A DNA stretch of 46,363 nucleotides from Bacillota bacterium. GTDB lineage: Bacteria; Bacillota; JAAYKD01. Shown piece after piece: positions 29,659 through 37,662 of the stretch; the stretch's first letter is position 1; the number at the start of each line of letters is the position of its first letter. Location of the stretch: positions 1 to 46,363 of the forward strand of contig JAAYKD010000051.1 in the NCBI GenBank assembly GCA_012522585.1, written 5' to 3'. The notes under the pieces are model-generated. The model did no database searches, was not told where the DNA came from, and worked only from the letters and a program-made list of their open reading frames with translations. Made by a program: the position numbers and the translations under genes.

Positions 29659-32253
29659 TTACTGGATGACTAATTTGTCAGCTATTACATCGATGATGAT
29701 TGTTTGGCCTGGAATCAGGGAGCCTTTCAAGATTTCCCGGCCGATTAAAGTCTCCAGATGTCGCTGTAAAAATCTTCTCAAAGGTCTGGCTCCATAAATA
29801 GGATCGTAAGCATTTTCGATAATCCAATCCTCCGCTTTTTGACTGAGCTGACAGAATAATTGCTGTTCTTTTAAACGTTCGTTGAGCTCTCCTAAAAGCA
29901 ATTTGATGATTCCGTAAAGATCTTTTTTGGTCAGAGGTTTGAAGAAGAGTATTTCATCAATCCGGTTTAAAAATTCCGGTCTAAAACTGCGTTTGAGCAG
30001 ATTTTCTACTTCAGACTTACTGTGCTCAGATAATTCACCCTGCTCGTCGATGCCATCCAAGAGATATTCTGAACCTAAATTGGAAGTCATGATCAAAAGA
30101 GTGTTTTTGAAATCCACTGTGCGACCTTGGGAATCGGTGATTCGTCCGTCATCTAAGACCTGTAAAAGAATGTTGAAGACATCCGGGTGGGCTTTTTCAA
30201 TTTCATCGAAAAGGACCACAGAATAGGGGGCACGGCGGACAGCTTCAGTCAGCTGACCTCCTTCTTCATAGCCGACATAGCCGGGGGGAGCTCCAATCAA
30301 GCGTGAAACAGAGAACTTTTCCATGTATTCGCTCATATCGATCCGGACCATATTCTTTTCGCTATCAAAAAGATTGGCTGCCAGAGCTTTCGCTAATTCG
30401 GTTTTACCCACTCCTGTGGGGCCGAGAAACATGAATGAGCCTAAGGGCCTATCCGGGTCCTGGACTCCGGCTCTGGAACGAATGATGGCTTCGCTAATCC
30501 TGATCACAGCTTCTTCTTGGCCGATTACCCTTTCCTGGAGTAAGTCTTCCAAATGAAGGATTTTCTCCCTCTCGCTTTCCATCAGCTTGGCCACGGGAAT
30601 TTTGGTCCAGCGCTCTACAATGCGAGCTACTTCTTCTTCCGTAACCTTGTCCCGCAATAATGAAGCAGCCTGGCTGCTGCGACTTGTCACTTCCAGCTCT
30701 TCCAGTTTCTTTTTAACTTCCGGAATTTTGCCATATTTTATCTCCGCCGCCTTGTTCAAGTCATAATTGTTTTCCGCTTCTTCCATCTGCATCTGTAAAA
30801 CTTCCAACTCTTCTCGCAAAGCTTGGTTTTCTGAAATCCCGGCTTTTTCGTTTTCCCATTGGGCGTTGAGTTGGTTGAATTGATCTTTCAGCTCTTGGAT
30901 TTCCTCCCTGATGCCCTCTAAGCGTTTTTGGGAGAGGGGGTTATCGTCCTTTTTCAAAGCGGCTTCTTCGATCTCCAATTGAATGATCTTTCTGCGAATA
31001 ATATCCAGCTCTGTGGGCATGGAATCTATTTCAGTACGAATCAAAGCGGAAGCCTCATCGTTCAGGTCGATGGCCTTATCCGGTAGGAAGCGTTCGGTGA
31101 TATAGCGATCTGAGAGAGTAGCAGCTGCAATGATGGCAGGATCTTCAATTTTAACGCCGTGAAACACCTCGTAGCGCTCTTTTAAGCCTCGCAGGATAGC
31201 TATGGTGTCATCCACACTAGGCTCAGTCACTAAGACAGGTTGGAAGCGTCTCTCCAAGGCTGCGTCCTTTTCAATGTAAAGCCTGTATTCATCTAAGGTT
31301 GTGGCTCCGATACAATGGAGCTCGCCGCGGGCTAGCATGGGTTTGAGCATATTGCCTGCATCCATGGCACCTTCGGTTTTGCCGGCTCCGACAATAGTGT
31401 GCAGCTCATCGATGAAGAGAAGAATTTGGCCGTCGCTTTCTTTTACTTCTTCCAAGACTGCTTTCAGCCTCTCTTCGAACTCCCCACGATATTTGGCTCC
31501 GGCAATCAAAGCACCCATATCCAGAGAAAAGATGGTCTTGTCCTGTAAATTTGTAGGCACATCTCCGCGCACAATGCGCTGAGCCAGACCCTCGGCAATG
31601 GCAGTTTTACCGACACCCGGTTCACCGATTAAAACAGGATTATTCTTAGTCCGGCGAGAGAGAATTCTGATCACATTGCGAATCTCTTCGTCTCGACCGA
31701 TGATTGGGTCTAACTTTTTGTTTCGAGCTTGTTCGACTAAATCGTGACCATATTTGCTCAAAGCATCATAAGTGCCTTCAGGGCTATCAGTGGTCACTCT
31801 GGCGGTTCCTCTGACTTGAGCTAGAACTTTTAGAAATTCTGCTTCTTCAATTTGGTGGCGCTGCCAGATCCTATTCAAGACCAGGCCGGGCTTTTGTAAG
31901 AGAGCTAAGAATAGATGCTCAACAGATACATATTCATCCTTCAGTCTTTTAGCTAATTGTTCAGCCAGATTGAAAGCAGCGTCCGTTTCAGCTGTGACGT
32001 AGATGGTGTCCATCTGACGGCCGCCTCCCGACACTTTGGGGAAACCTTCGACGGTTCTTTTTAAATCCTCTTTGATTCGGTTAGGCTCTTTTTTCATCTT
32101 GCGCAAAATTTCCGGGATCAAGCCATTTTCCTGTTCAATTAAGCTCAAGGCTAAATGGGCCGGTTCCATCTGTTGATTTTGAGCCCCAATGGTCAGAGAT
32201 TGTGCTGTTTGCACAGATTCGCGGGCTCTTTGAGTCAATATATTCATATTCAA
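29659..32253 (-). CDS. clpB: ATP-dependent disaggregase ClpB
   Basis: ClpB (about 864 residues) is the Hsp100 chaperone that extracts proteins from aggregates with DnaK. Domains in order are the N-domain (about 1-150), AAA-1 with P-loop [13 protein letters not shown], a long coiled-coil middle domain (about 410-525), and AAA-2 with [14 protein letters not shown]. The coiled-coil insertion separates it from ClpC, and the zinc finger of ClpX is absent. The start is ambiguous: TTG at 32253 is 8 bases after AGGAGG, ATG at 32247 is 14 bases after it, and GTG at 32262 lies inside the site. Regulation is visible as a strong promoter with a CtsR-type operator. The gene is monocistronic. Confidence 0.95.
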   Translation of the reverse strand: MNMNILTQRARESVQTAQSLTIGAQNQQMEPAHLALSLIEQENGLIPEILRKMKKEPNRIKEDLKRTVEGFPKVSGGGRQMDTIYVTAETDAAFNLAEQLAKRLKDEYVSVEHLFLALLQKPGLVLNRIWQRHQIEEAEFLKVLAQVRGTARVTTDSPEGTYDALSKYGHDLVEQARNKKLDPIIGRDEEIRNVIRILSRRTKNNPVLIGEPGVGKTAIAEGLAQRIVRGDVPTNLQDKTIFSLDMGALIAGAKYRGEFEERLKAVLEEVKESDGQILLFIDELHTIVGAGKTEGAMDAGNMLKPMLARGELHCIGATTLDEYRLYIEKDAALERRFQPVLVTEPSVDDTIAILRGLKERYEVFHGVKIEDPAIIAAATLSDRYITERFLPDKAIDLNDEASALIRTEIDSMPTELDIIRRKIIQLEIEEAALKKDDNPLSQKRLEGIREEIQELKDQFNQLNAQWENEKAGISENQALREELEVLQMQMEEAENNYDLNKAAEIKYGKIPEVKKKLEELEVTSRSSQAASLLRDKVTEEEVARIVERWTKIPVAKLMESEREKILHLEDLLQERVIGQEEAVIRISEAIIRSRAGVQDPDRPLGSFMFLGPTGVGKTELAKALAANLFDSEKNMVRIDMSEYMEKFSVSRLIGAPPGYVGYEEGGQLTEAVRRAPYSVVLFDEIEKAHPDVFNILLQVLDDGRITDSQGRTVDFKNTLLIMTSNLGSEYLLDGIDEQGELSEHSKSEVENLLKRSFRPEFLNRIDEILFFKPLTKKDLYGIIKLLLGELNERLKEQQLFCQLSQKAEDWIIENAYDPIYGARPLRRFLQRHLETLIGREILKGSLIPGQTIIIDVIADKLVIQ

Positions 32254-32283
32254 ATCAACCACCTCCTATAGGTTGAAAAAAAC

Positions 32284-32300
32284 TTTGACCTTTCCTGACC
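32284..32300 (-). promoter_or_regulatory. CtsR-type operator of clpB
   Basis: Read on the minus strand, GGTCAGG-AAA-GGTCAAA matches the CtsR heptad direct repeat (RGTCAAA-NAN-RGTCAAA) with two changes in the first heptad. It begins immediately downstream of the -10 box, where repressor binding would block transcription. No ctsR gene lies in the window. Confidence 0.75.
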
Positions 32301-32329
32301 ATTATAATATTTTTTCAAACAATTGTAAA
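32301..32329 (-). promoter_or_regulatory. Sigma-A-type promoter of clpB
   Basis: On the minus strand, TTTACA (32324-32329) and TATAAT (32301-32306) are separated by 17 bases. The CtsR-type box abuts the -10 element. Confidence 0.85.
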
Positions 32330-32340
32330 GTTATTTTTAA

Positions 32341-32372
32341 TGGAGATAATTTTTTAGTAAAAATTATCTCCA
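32341..32372. repeat. Perfect 14-bp inverted repeat upstream of clpB
   Basis: TGGAGATAATTTTT and AAAAATTATCTCCA form a perfect 14-bp stem with a 4-base loop. The right arm is the start of the first 91-bp tandem repeat. It has no U tract, so it is not an obvious terminator. Confidence 0.8.
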
Positions 32373-32600
32373 TTAGAAAATTCATTGATGTACTTTTTCT
32401 GTAAGAAAAAACTTTAGAAAATTCCGATATGTAATTGCTGAAGTTTTTTAAACTCAATCTCCATTAGAAAATTCATTAATGTACTTTTTTCTGTAAGAAA
32501 AAACTTTAGAAAATTCCGATATGTAATTGCTGAAGTTTTTTAAACTCAATCTCCATTAGAAAATTCATTAACGTACTTTTTTCTGTAAGAAAAAACTTTT
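32366..32600. repeat. 91-92 bp tandem repeat, about 2.6 units
   Basis: Units begin with ATCTCCATTAGAAAATTCAT at 32366, 32457 and 32549, and the last stops after about 52 bases. The copies are nearly identical (single changes such as GATGTAC, AATGTAC and ACGTAC, and one T indel). Each holds a small AT-rich hairpin, CTTTTTTCT-GTA-AGAAAAAAC. It is non-coding and not CRISPR-like. Confidence 0.92.
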
Positions 32601-32826
32601 AAACGAACTAACGGAGGAGCTTCTATTTTATAAAACCATAGGAAGATTAGAAACTCACTATTCAGTTATCTTTTTAAGGTATAAGAAAAATCAAAAACAC
32701 CTTGATGTTCTCGATTTATTTTGTAGAAGAGCCAATCATTATTTTATAAAGCAAAGAATCTATGCTATAATTTTAAAGAAGATTACAATACAAAATTTAA
32801 TTTTGATGTGAAGAGAGAAGAATTAT
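32601..32826. other. AT-rich leader region before the DUF3343 gene
   Basis: No gene is visible here. An extended -10 element TGC-TATAAT at 32763-32771, 55 bases before the start codon, is the likely promoter. The -35 (TTTTAT near 32742) is weak. Confidence 0.5.
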
Positions 32827-33096
32827 ATGGACGAGTTTTATTGTTTGACATTTGATAATATTCATAATGCGATTAAAGCTGAAAAACAAGTTTTACAAGA
32901 GTTTTCTGTAAGGTTGATACCTGTACCAAGAAAAATCAGCGCCACCTGCGGCCTGGCTCTTAGGTTCGATAAGAGCGACTGGCCCAATGCAGTGGCGCTG
33001 ATAAAAAATTCTATTGAATATGATCAAGCTTATTTGGTTTTAAAAGATTCGGTTGAACAAGTGGTACTAATGACCCAGGATATTGATCAAAAGTAA
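32827..33096 (+). CDS. DUF3343 family protein (putative Se/S carrier-like)
   Basis: This 89-residue protein has the DUF3343 pattern: an N-terminal aromatic/hydrophobic strand (EFYCLTFDN), a helix HNAIKAEKQVLQ, then VRLIPVPRKISATCGLALRF with Cys41 in the conserved CGLALRF block. The family is named as putative Se/S carrier-like, but its function is not settled. The ribosome binding site is weak (GAGAGAAG). Its 3' end overlaps the convergent ZIP gene by 30 bases. Confidence 0.82.
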   Translation: MDEFYCLTFDNIHNAIKAEKQVLQEFSVRLIPVPRKISATCGLALRFDKSDWPNAVALIKNSIEYDQAYLVLKDSVEQVVLMTQDIDQK

Positions 33097-33885
33097 ACCG
33101 CCTACAATACCAATAAGTGTGAAGATGGCTGGCAATCTGCCTTTATTCATTAAAATTACCTGGGGCATGATTTCACAATAGGTTACATAAAGCATGGCTC
33201 CGCCTGCTCCTGCTAGGGACATGGCGATTAAATAAGGTGACATATTGCCTAGGAAATAGCCTAAGATAGCACCGAGTAAAGTGGGTGCGCCGGATAGAGC
33301 TGTTAAAAATAGGGTTTTGCCCATGCTCATACCGCTGGCATAAAGGGGAACTCCGATGGCCATACCTTCCGGGATATTGTGAATGGCTATCATAATAGCC
33401 AAAATGATACCCATTGCTGTGTCGTGAATCATACCGGAACCAATTGCCATACCTTCCGGTAGATTATGCAAGGCAATCGCACTGAGCATGACGATTCCTG
33501 CTTTCATCAGCTGGACATTGGATTGACCGGCTTCGGCCAATTGTGCCAAGAAAGGATCTTGATGATGCAATTCTTCCAAAGCATCATGTTCTTCAATCGT
33601 CTCTTTCCCGGTCATGCGTGCTGTCATGATGTCGATAATGTGATTTAAACCAGCAACTGCTACGACACCAATGCCAACTCCGATAGTGGTAGCCCAAACA
33701 TTGGTCAATTCTAGTGCTTCTGGTATCAAGTCAAACATCACGATGCTGACCATGATACCTCCGGCAAAGGAGAGAACATAGGACATGTTCTTCAGAGATT
33801 GACGGCCAAAGAGTATGCCAAACAACCCGCCTAAGCCTGTACCGGCAACGCCTGCTAAAACGCTTACCAAAACTACATTTTGCAT
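33067..33885 (-). CDS. ZIP-family divalent metal transporter
   Basis: This 272-residue membrane protein carries the two ZIP metal-binding helices, HNLPEGMAIGSG and HNIPEGMAIGVP, and a histidine/acid-rich cytoplasmic loop (EEHDALEELHHQD) between helices 3 and 4. ZIP proteins import Zn2+, Fe2+ or Mn2+; members of this GufA/ZupT-like branch are not easily separated by metal. Start 33885 is chosen because CGAGGT lies 7 bases upstream; an ATG at 33903 would put that site inside the gene. A strong promoter precedes it. Confidence 0.92.
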   Translation of the reverse strand: MQNVVLVSVLAGVAGTGLGGLFGILFGRQSLKNMSYVLSFAGGIMVSIVMFDLIPEALELTNVWATTIGVGIGVVAVAGLNHIIDIMTARMTGKETIEEHDALEELHHQDPFLAQLAEAGQSNVQLMKAGIVMLSAIALHNLPEGMAIGSGMIHDTAMGIILAIMIAIHNIPEGMAIGVPLYASGMSMGKTLFLTALSGAPTLLGAILGYFLGNMSPYLIAMSLAGAGGAMLYVTYCEIMPQVILMNKGRLPAIFTLIGIVGGLLLINILGH

Positions 33886-33909
33886 AACAATACCTCGAAT
33901 CATATAAAA

Positions 33910-33925
33910 GTTAAGTGCAGCTAAC
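33910..33925. promoter_or_regulatory. Palindrome downstream of the ZIP promoter, possible operator
   Basis: GTTA-AG-TGCA-GC-TAAC is a 16-base palindrome with two mismatched positions per arm. It sits between the -10 box and the start codon of the ZIP gene, where a metal-responsive repressor could act. The assignment is a guess from position. Confidence 0.3.
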
Positions 33926-33935
33926 AGATGTTTAC

Positions 33936-33964
33936 AGTATAGAAGGATTTTTTGCTTTTGGCAA
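33936..33964 (-). promoter_or_regulatory. Sigma-A-type promoter of the ZIP transporter gene
   Basis: On the minus strand, TTGCCA (33959-33964) and TATACT (33936-33941) are separated by 17 bases, about 50 bases before the start codon. Confidence 0.8.
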
Positions 33965-33999
33965 GGGTAAAATAAGTAGATTTCTGTCGATTATATGGA

Positions 34000-34023
34000 A
34001 TATTTGAGATATTGCTCAAATAT
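34000..34023. promoter_or_regulatory. Inverted repeat resembling an ArsR/SmtB-family operator
   Basis: ATATTTGAG-N6-CTCAAATAT is a perfect 9-bp inverted repeat in the divergent space between the ZIP and YhfI-like genes. ArsR-family metal sensors such as CadC bind sites rich in CTCAAATA/TATTTGA. The position, about 60 bases before the YhfI-like start and 36 bases upstream of the ZIP -35, would suit either gene. Confidence 0.45.
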
Positions 34024-34081
34024 ATAAATTAATAATGATTTTTTACAATGAGATTATTCAATTTGAAAGGAGAAAATTCAG

Positions 34082-34822
34082 ATGCGCTTGAGAGTATTAG
34101 GCATGTGGGGTGGCTTTCCGCGAAAAGGAGAGGCTACTTCCGGTTATCTGTTGGAAAGTGATGAAGCTAAGGTTTTAATTGATTGTGGCAGCGGTGTTTT
34201 GAGCAAATTGCTCTTCTATTTGAATATTGACCAGCTTGACGCCATTGTTTTATCCCACTATCATGCCGATCATTGGAGCGATCTGGGTGTAGTTCAATAT
34301 GCAAGATTAGTCGATCAACTCCTGCATGAACGGGATAATCCTCTGCCTGTTTATGCGTTCGATGACCAAAAGGAGTTTTATTCTTTGACTTATAAGGAAG
34401 GAAGTGTGACTAAAGGCATATCTTTTCAGGAAAATGAAAGGTTTCAAATCAAAGATCTGGTCTTCACGCCTTTTAAGACTCTACATCCCGTTGAGTGTTA
34501 CGGCTTTAGGGTTGAAAACAGCTTTAAAACCATTTGTTATACTGCAGATGGGGGTTACAGCCATAATCAAATAAAAATGGCTCAGAACGCCGATTTGCTT
34601 CTTTGTGAAGCTAACTTTCTCGATCAAGATGCTGAACTGGCTTTGGGCAATCATATGACTGGCTTGCAAGCAGGGGAGCTTGCCTTGCAGGCTGGAGTGA
34701 AAAAGCTCGTCTTGACTCATCTGCCTCCTTTAGGCAAGCCGGAAGAAATCTTTAAAGAGGCTGCTTCCGTCTTCAAAGGAGAAATTATTTTGGCCTCAGA
34801 GGGCCTGAGTATTGAGGTTTAA
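34082..34822 (+). CDS. YhfI-like metallo-beta-lactamase-fold hydrolase
   Basis: This 246-residue protein has the metal motif H59-Y-H-A-D-H64 (LSHYHADHWSDLG) and later conserved His and Asp (YTADGGYS, LTHLPP). The N-terminal GMWGGFPRKGEATSGYLLES matches the YhfI family of Bacillus, which is related to RNase Z. Substrates are unknown; the RNase Z exosite is absent, so a phosphodiesterase role is only inferred. GAAAGGAG precedes the ATG. It lies between two minus-strand genes and is probably transcribed alone. Confidence 0.85.
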   Translation: MRLRVLGMWGGFPRKGEATSGYLLESDEAKVLIDCGSGVLSKLLFYLNIDQLDAIVLSHYHADHWSDLGVVQYARLVDQLLHERDNPLPVYAFDDQKEFYSLTYKEGSVTKGISFQENERFQIKDLVFTPFKTLHPVECYGFRVENSFKTICYTADGGYSHNQIKMAQNADLLLCEANFLDQDAELALGNHMTGLQAGELALQAGVKKLVLTHLPPLGKPEEIFKEAASVFKGEIILASEGLSIEV

Positions 34823-34933
34823 CCCTTAGTTTTAATGAGTCTTCGATAAGGAGTGCCTGCCCTAGGCTTCACTCTGATCTTTATTTGTTAATATCTGAGT
34901 GAAGAAAGCTATTTATAACATGTAAGTTAAAAC

Positions 34934-34972
34934 AGAAACTCCCCGAAGGTAGAACCGTCGGGGAGTTTTGCT
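34934..34972. terminator. Bidirectional terminator between the YhfI-like gene and polA
   Basis: AAACTCCCCGA (34936-34946) pairs with TCGGGGAGTTT (34958-34968), with T-rich sequence on the plus side and its counterpart on the minus side. It lies between two convergent genes. Confidence 0.85.
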
Positions 34973-35052
34973 TTGTCCTTTTTCATCTATCTTAAATTGG
35001 ATAAGGGCGATTGCAATCACTGTTTTTTGTTATTGCCTGATCTATTTACTTT

Positions 35053-37635
35053 CTATTTTAAGTCGAACCAATTGTCGCCGCTATAAATTTCGACTACCAC
35101 GGGCACGCTTAAGACAATGGCTTCTTCCATGGCAGTTATGATCAGCTCTTTTAAAATCTCTTCCTCTTCCGGAGGAGCTTCGCAGACCAATTCGTCATGA
35201 ACCTGGAGGAGAATGCGGCTTTGCAAATTGTTTTCTTTAATCGCTTTGTTTAAGCGGATCATAGCAATTTTGATTAAATCAGCTGCACTACCTTGAATTG
35301 GGGTGTTCAAGGCTGCTCTTTCACCGAAGCTGCGTAGGTTGAAATTTCTGCTGTTAATTTCCGGTAGATAGCGGCGGCGGTTGAAGATGGTTGTGACAAA
35401 GCCTTTCTCTTTAGCTTCTTTAATCAGTTTTTCTTGGTAGGCTTTGATGGCTGGGAACTCTTCGAAAAAGCGATCGATGTAGCCTTGGGCTTCCTTGCGG
35501 TTGATCTTCAATTGAGTGGAAAGCCCATAGTCAGAAATACCGTAGACGATGCCGAAATTGACGGCTTTGGCTTTTTCTCTAATATCGGGGGTGACATCCG
35601 CGAAGGGTATGTTGAAGACTTCGGAAGCGGTTCTTCTGTGAATATCCTGACCCTGCTTGTAGGCATCGACGAAATGCTCGTCTTGAGAGAGGTGGGCTAA
35701 AATTCGCAGCTCAATTTGGCTATAGTCGGCGGAGATTAGTCGCCAGTTTTCCTTGGTAGCCGTAAAGGCTTTGCGAATCAAGCGGCCTTCAGGTGTTCGG
35801 GTAGGGATATTTTGCATATTGGGATTGCTGGAGCTGAGCCTGCCGGTGGCAGTTACAGTTTGATGGAAACTGGTGTGCAATTTACTGGTTTGGGTATCGA
35901 CTAAGGGAATCAGTCCATCCAGATAGGTCCCTTTTAATTTAGCCAAGCCTCTGTACTTGATGATCAGCTCGATTACTTCATGGTCGTCGATCAAACGCTC
36001 CAAGGATTCGGCGTCGGTGGAATAGCCGGTTTTCGTCTTCTTCAGACCGGTCAACCCTAAATCTTCAAAAAGCACTTGGGATAATTGTTTGGGGGAGTTT
36101 ACATTGAATTCCTTGCCGACAACTTCGAAGATGCTCTTTTGGGTTTGATTGATTTCATTTTCGATGTTTTTTGAAATTTCCCCTAAGACTTCAAGCTTAA
36201 CTCCGATACCTGTGGCTTCCATCTGGTATAAAACTTCAGACAAAGGCAATTCTATTTTTTCGTATAGTTCTTTTAAATCTCGCTCTTCGATTCCTTTAGC
36301 TAATTCTTTGGCTAATTTATGCAATTGCCAGAGCTCTTCCAATTCATCTCCGGCTGTGGCGGCTCTATTGGCGCCTTCTAAAACCATGGAGGCAAAGAGG
36401 CTGTCGATAGAGAGGTTTTGGCCCGGATTCAACAGATAAGCCTGCAAGTGCAGGTCGTCGGCTTTGCTGGGGTAGGTTTCAATCAGATGGGCTAAGCCTT
36501 TTAAGTTCCAAGCCGAAAACTCCTTGTCTTTAAGTTTTTCAGCTAGCTTTGCCATCATCTCTTGGTCCGGCCCCAATTTCACAGCTTTATTATTTTTAAA
36601 GAGGAAGAAAAATTCAACTAAAGCACTTTCTAAATCAGGCTCATTCTCCTTGTAGATCAGAATATCCAGATCATCTTGTTCCAGTTTTTTTAATAGCGCT
36701 GGAAAATCCAGATCGTCATATTCTGGAAAATCCACCTCTTCTAAAGCTTCGCTCAGGCTGACATCCTCTTGTTCCGGCAGCCTGTCTGCTAAGGATTTTA
36801 AGGAATAGGTGTCAAAAAAGCTTCTCAGCTTACTATTGTCCGGCTCTTGTAAGAGCCATTCTTCCGGTGAACTCTCCAGAGGCACGTCGGTCACGATTTT
36901 CACCAAATAATGGCTTAAATCCAATTGCTCTCGATAGGTGACCAAGTTTTCTTTAGCTCTTTTGGGTTTGACATCTTCAATGTTTTCCAAAACTTCTTGC
37001 AGATTACCATAGGCATGAATCAGCTTTAAAGCAGTTTTTTCTCCGATTCCGGGAACACCGGGTATATTATCCGAAGGGTCGCCCATTAAAGCCTTGACGT
37101 CGATCAATTGCTCCGGTTCTAAATCGTATTTTTCTTTAATCCATTCTGGGTCGGTGAACTGAAAATCGCTCATGCCCCGACTGCCCGGATAGAGTATAGT
37201 CGTCAGAGGGTTGATCAATTGAAAAGCATCTCGGTCCCCGGTCAGAATATAGGAATGGACATCCTGGTCCCTTAAAATATGGCTGACCGTGCCTAGAATA
37301 TCATCGGCTTCGTAACCGGCCTTTTCCAAACGGGCGATCTTCATATATTCGATATACTCATCGATTAAGGAGAACTGACTGACCAGCTCGGCCGGCGCTT
37401 TTTGCCTGGTGCCCTTATACTCTTCAAAGGCTTCATGGCGGAAGGAGGGCTCCAAACGGTCGAAGGCGATGAGCAGATAATCTGGCTTAATAGTCTCGAT
37501 GGCTTTGAGCATGATGGTGGCGAAGCCGTAGAGAGCATTAGTATAAATGCCGGTGGGGGTGGATAGGAGAGGAATGCCGTAGAAGGCTCGAAATGCTAGG
37601 CTGTAACCGTCGATAATCAATGCTTTTTTTCTCAT
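35053..37635 (-). CDS. polA: DNA polymerase I
   Basis: PolA (860 residues) has an N-terminal 5'-3' exonuclease domain (about 1-290: ILTGDRDAFQL, DVKALMGDPSDNIPGVPGIG), a 3'-5' exonuclease-like domain (about 300-460) and the family A polymerase domain (SADYSQIELRILAHLS, KAVNFGIVYGISDYGL and the final VHDELVCEAP). The proofreading domain seems inactive: the segment LDILIYKENEPDLES, where D-x-E should occur, has no such pair. It removes primers and fills gaps in replication and repair. ATG 37635 follows GAGGGA by 7 bases; the upstream ATG at 37653 has no site. It lies 27 bases after the CapA-like gene. Confidence 0.96.
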   Translation of the reverse strand: MRKKALIIDGYSLAFRAFYGIPLLSTPTGIYTNALYGFATIMLKAIETIKPDYLLIAFDRLEPSFRHEAFEEYKGTRQKAPAELVSQFSLIDEYIEYMKIARLEKAGYEADDILGTVSHILRDQDVHSYILTGDRDAFQLINPLTTILYPGSRGMSDFQFTDPEWIKEKYDLEPEQLIDVKALMGDPSDNIPGVPGIGEKTALKLIHAYGNLQEVLENIEDVKPKRAKENLVTYREQLDLSHYLVKIVTDVPLESSPEEWLLQEPDNSKLRSFFDTYSLKSLADRLPEQEDVSLSEALEEVDFPEYDDLDFPALLKKLEQDDLDILIYKENEPDLESALVEFFFLFKNNKAVKLGPDQEMMAKLAEKLKDKEFSAWNLKGLAHLIETYPSKADDLHLQAYLLNPGQNLSIDSLFASMVLEGANRAATAGDELEELWQLHKLAKELAKGIEERDLKELYEKIELPLSEVLYQMEATGIGVKLEVLGEISKNIENEINQTQKSIFEVVGKEFNVNSPKQLSQVLFEDLGLTGLKKTKTGYSTDAESLERLIDDHEVIELIIKYRGLAKLKGTYLDGLIPLVDTQTSKLHTSFHQTVTATGRLSSSNPNMQNIPTRTPEGRLIRKAFTATKENWRLISADYSQIELRILAHLSQDEHFVDAYKQGQDIHRRTASEVFNIPFADVTPDIREKAKAVNFGIVYGISDYGLSTQLKINRKEAQGYIDRFFEEFPAIKAYQEKLIKEAKEKGFVTTIFNRRRYLPEINSRNFNLRSFGERAALNTPIQGSAADLIKIAMIRLNKAIKENNLQSRILLQVHDELVCEAPPEEEEILKELIITAMEEAIVLSVPVVVEIYSGDNWFDLK

Positions 37636-37662
37636 AAAACTTCCCTCATTCATTATTTATAA

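Noticed and set aside
29516-29797. Reading frame of 93 codons after the atp terminator
   Set aside because: It has no ribosome binding site and its second half is antisense to clpB.
32366-32600. CRISPR array
   Set aside because: The unit is 91 bases with no distinct spacers; the whole unit repeats, so it is a tandem repeat.
34823-34920. Possible extra copy of the dispersed repeat (AAGGAGTGCCTGCCCTAGGC region)
   Set aside because: Only short words resemble the repeat family; the match is too weak to support a copy.
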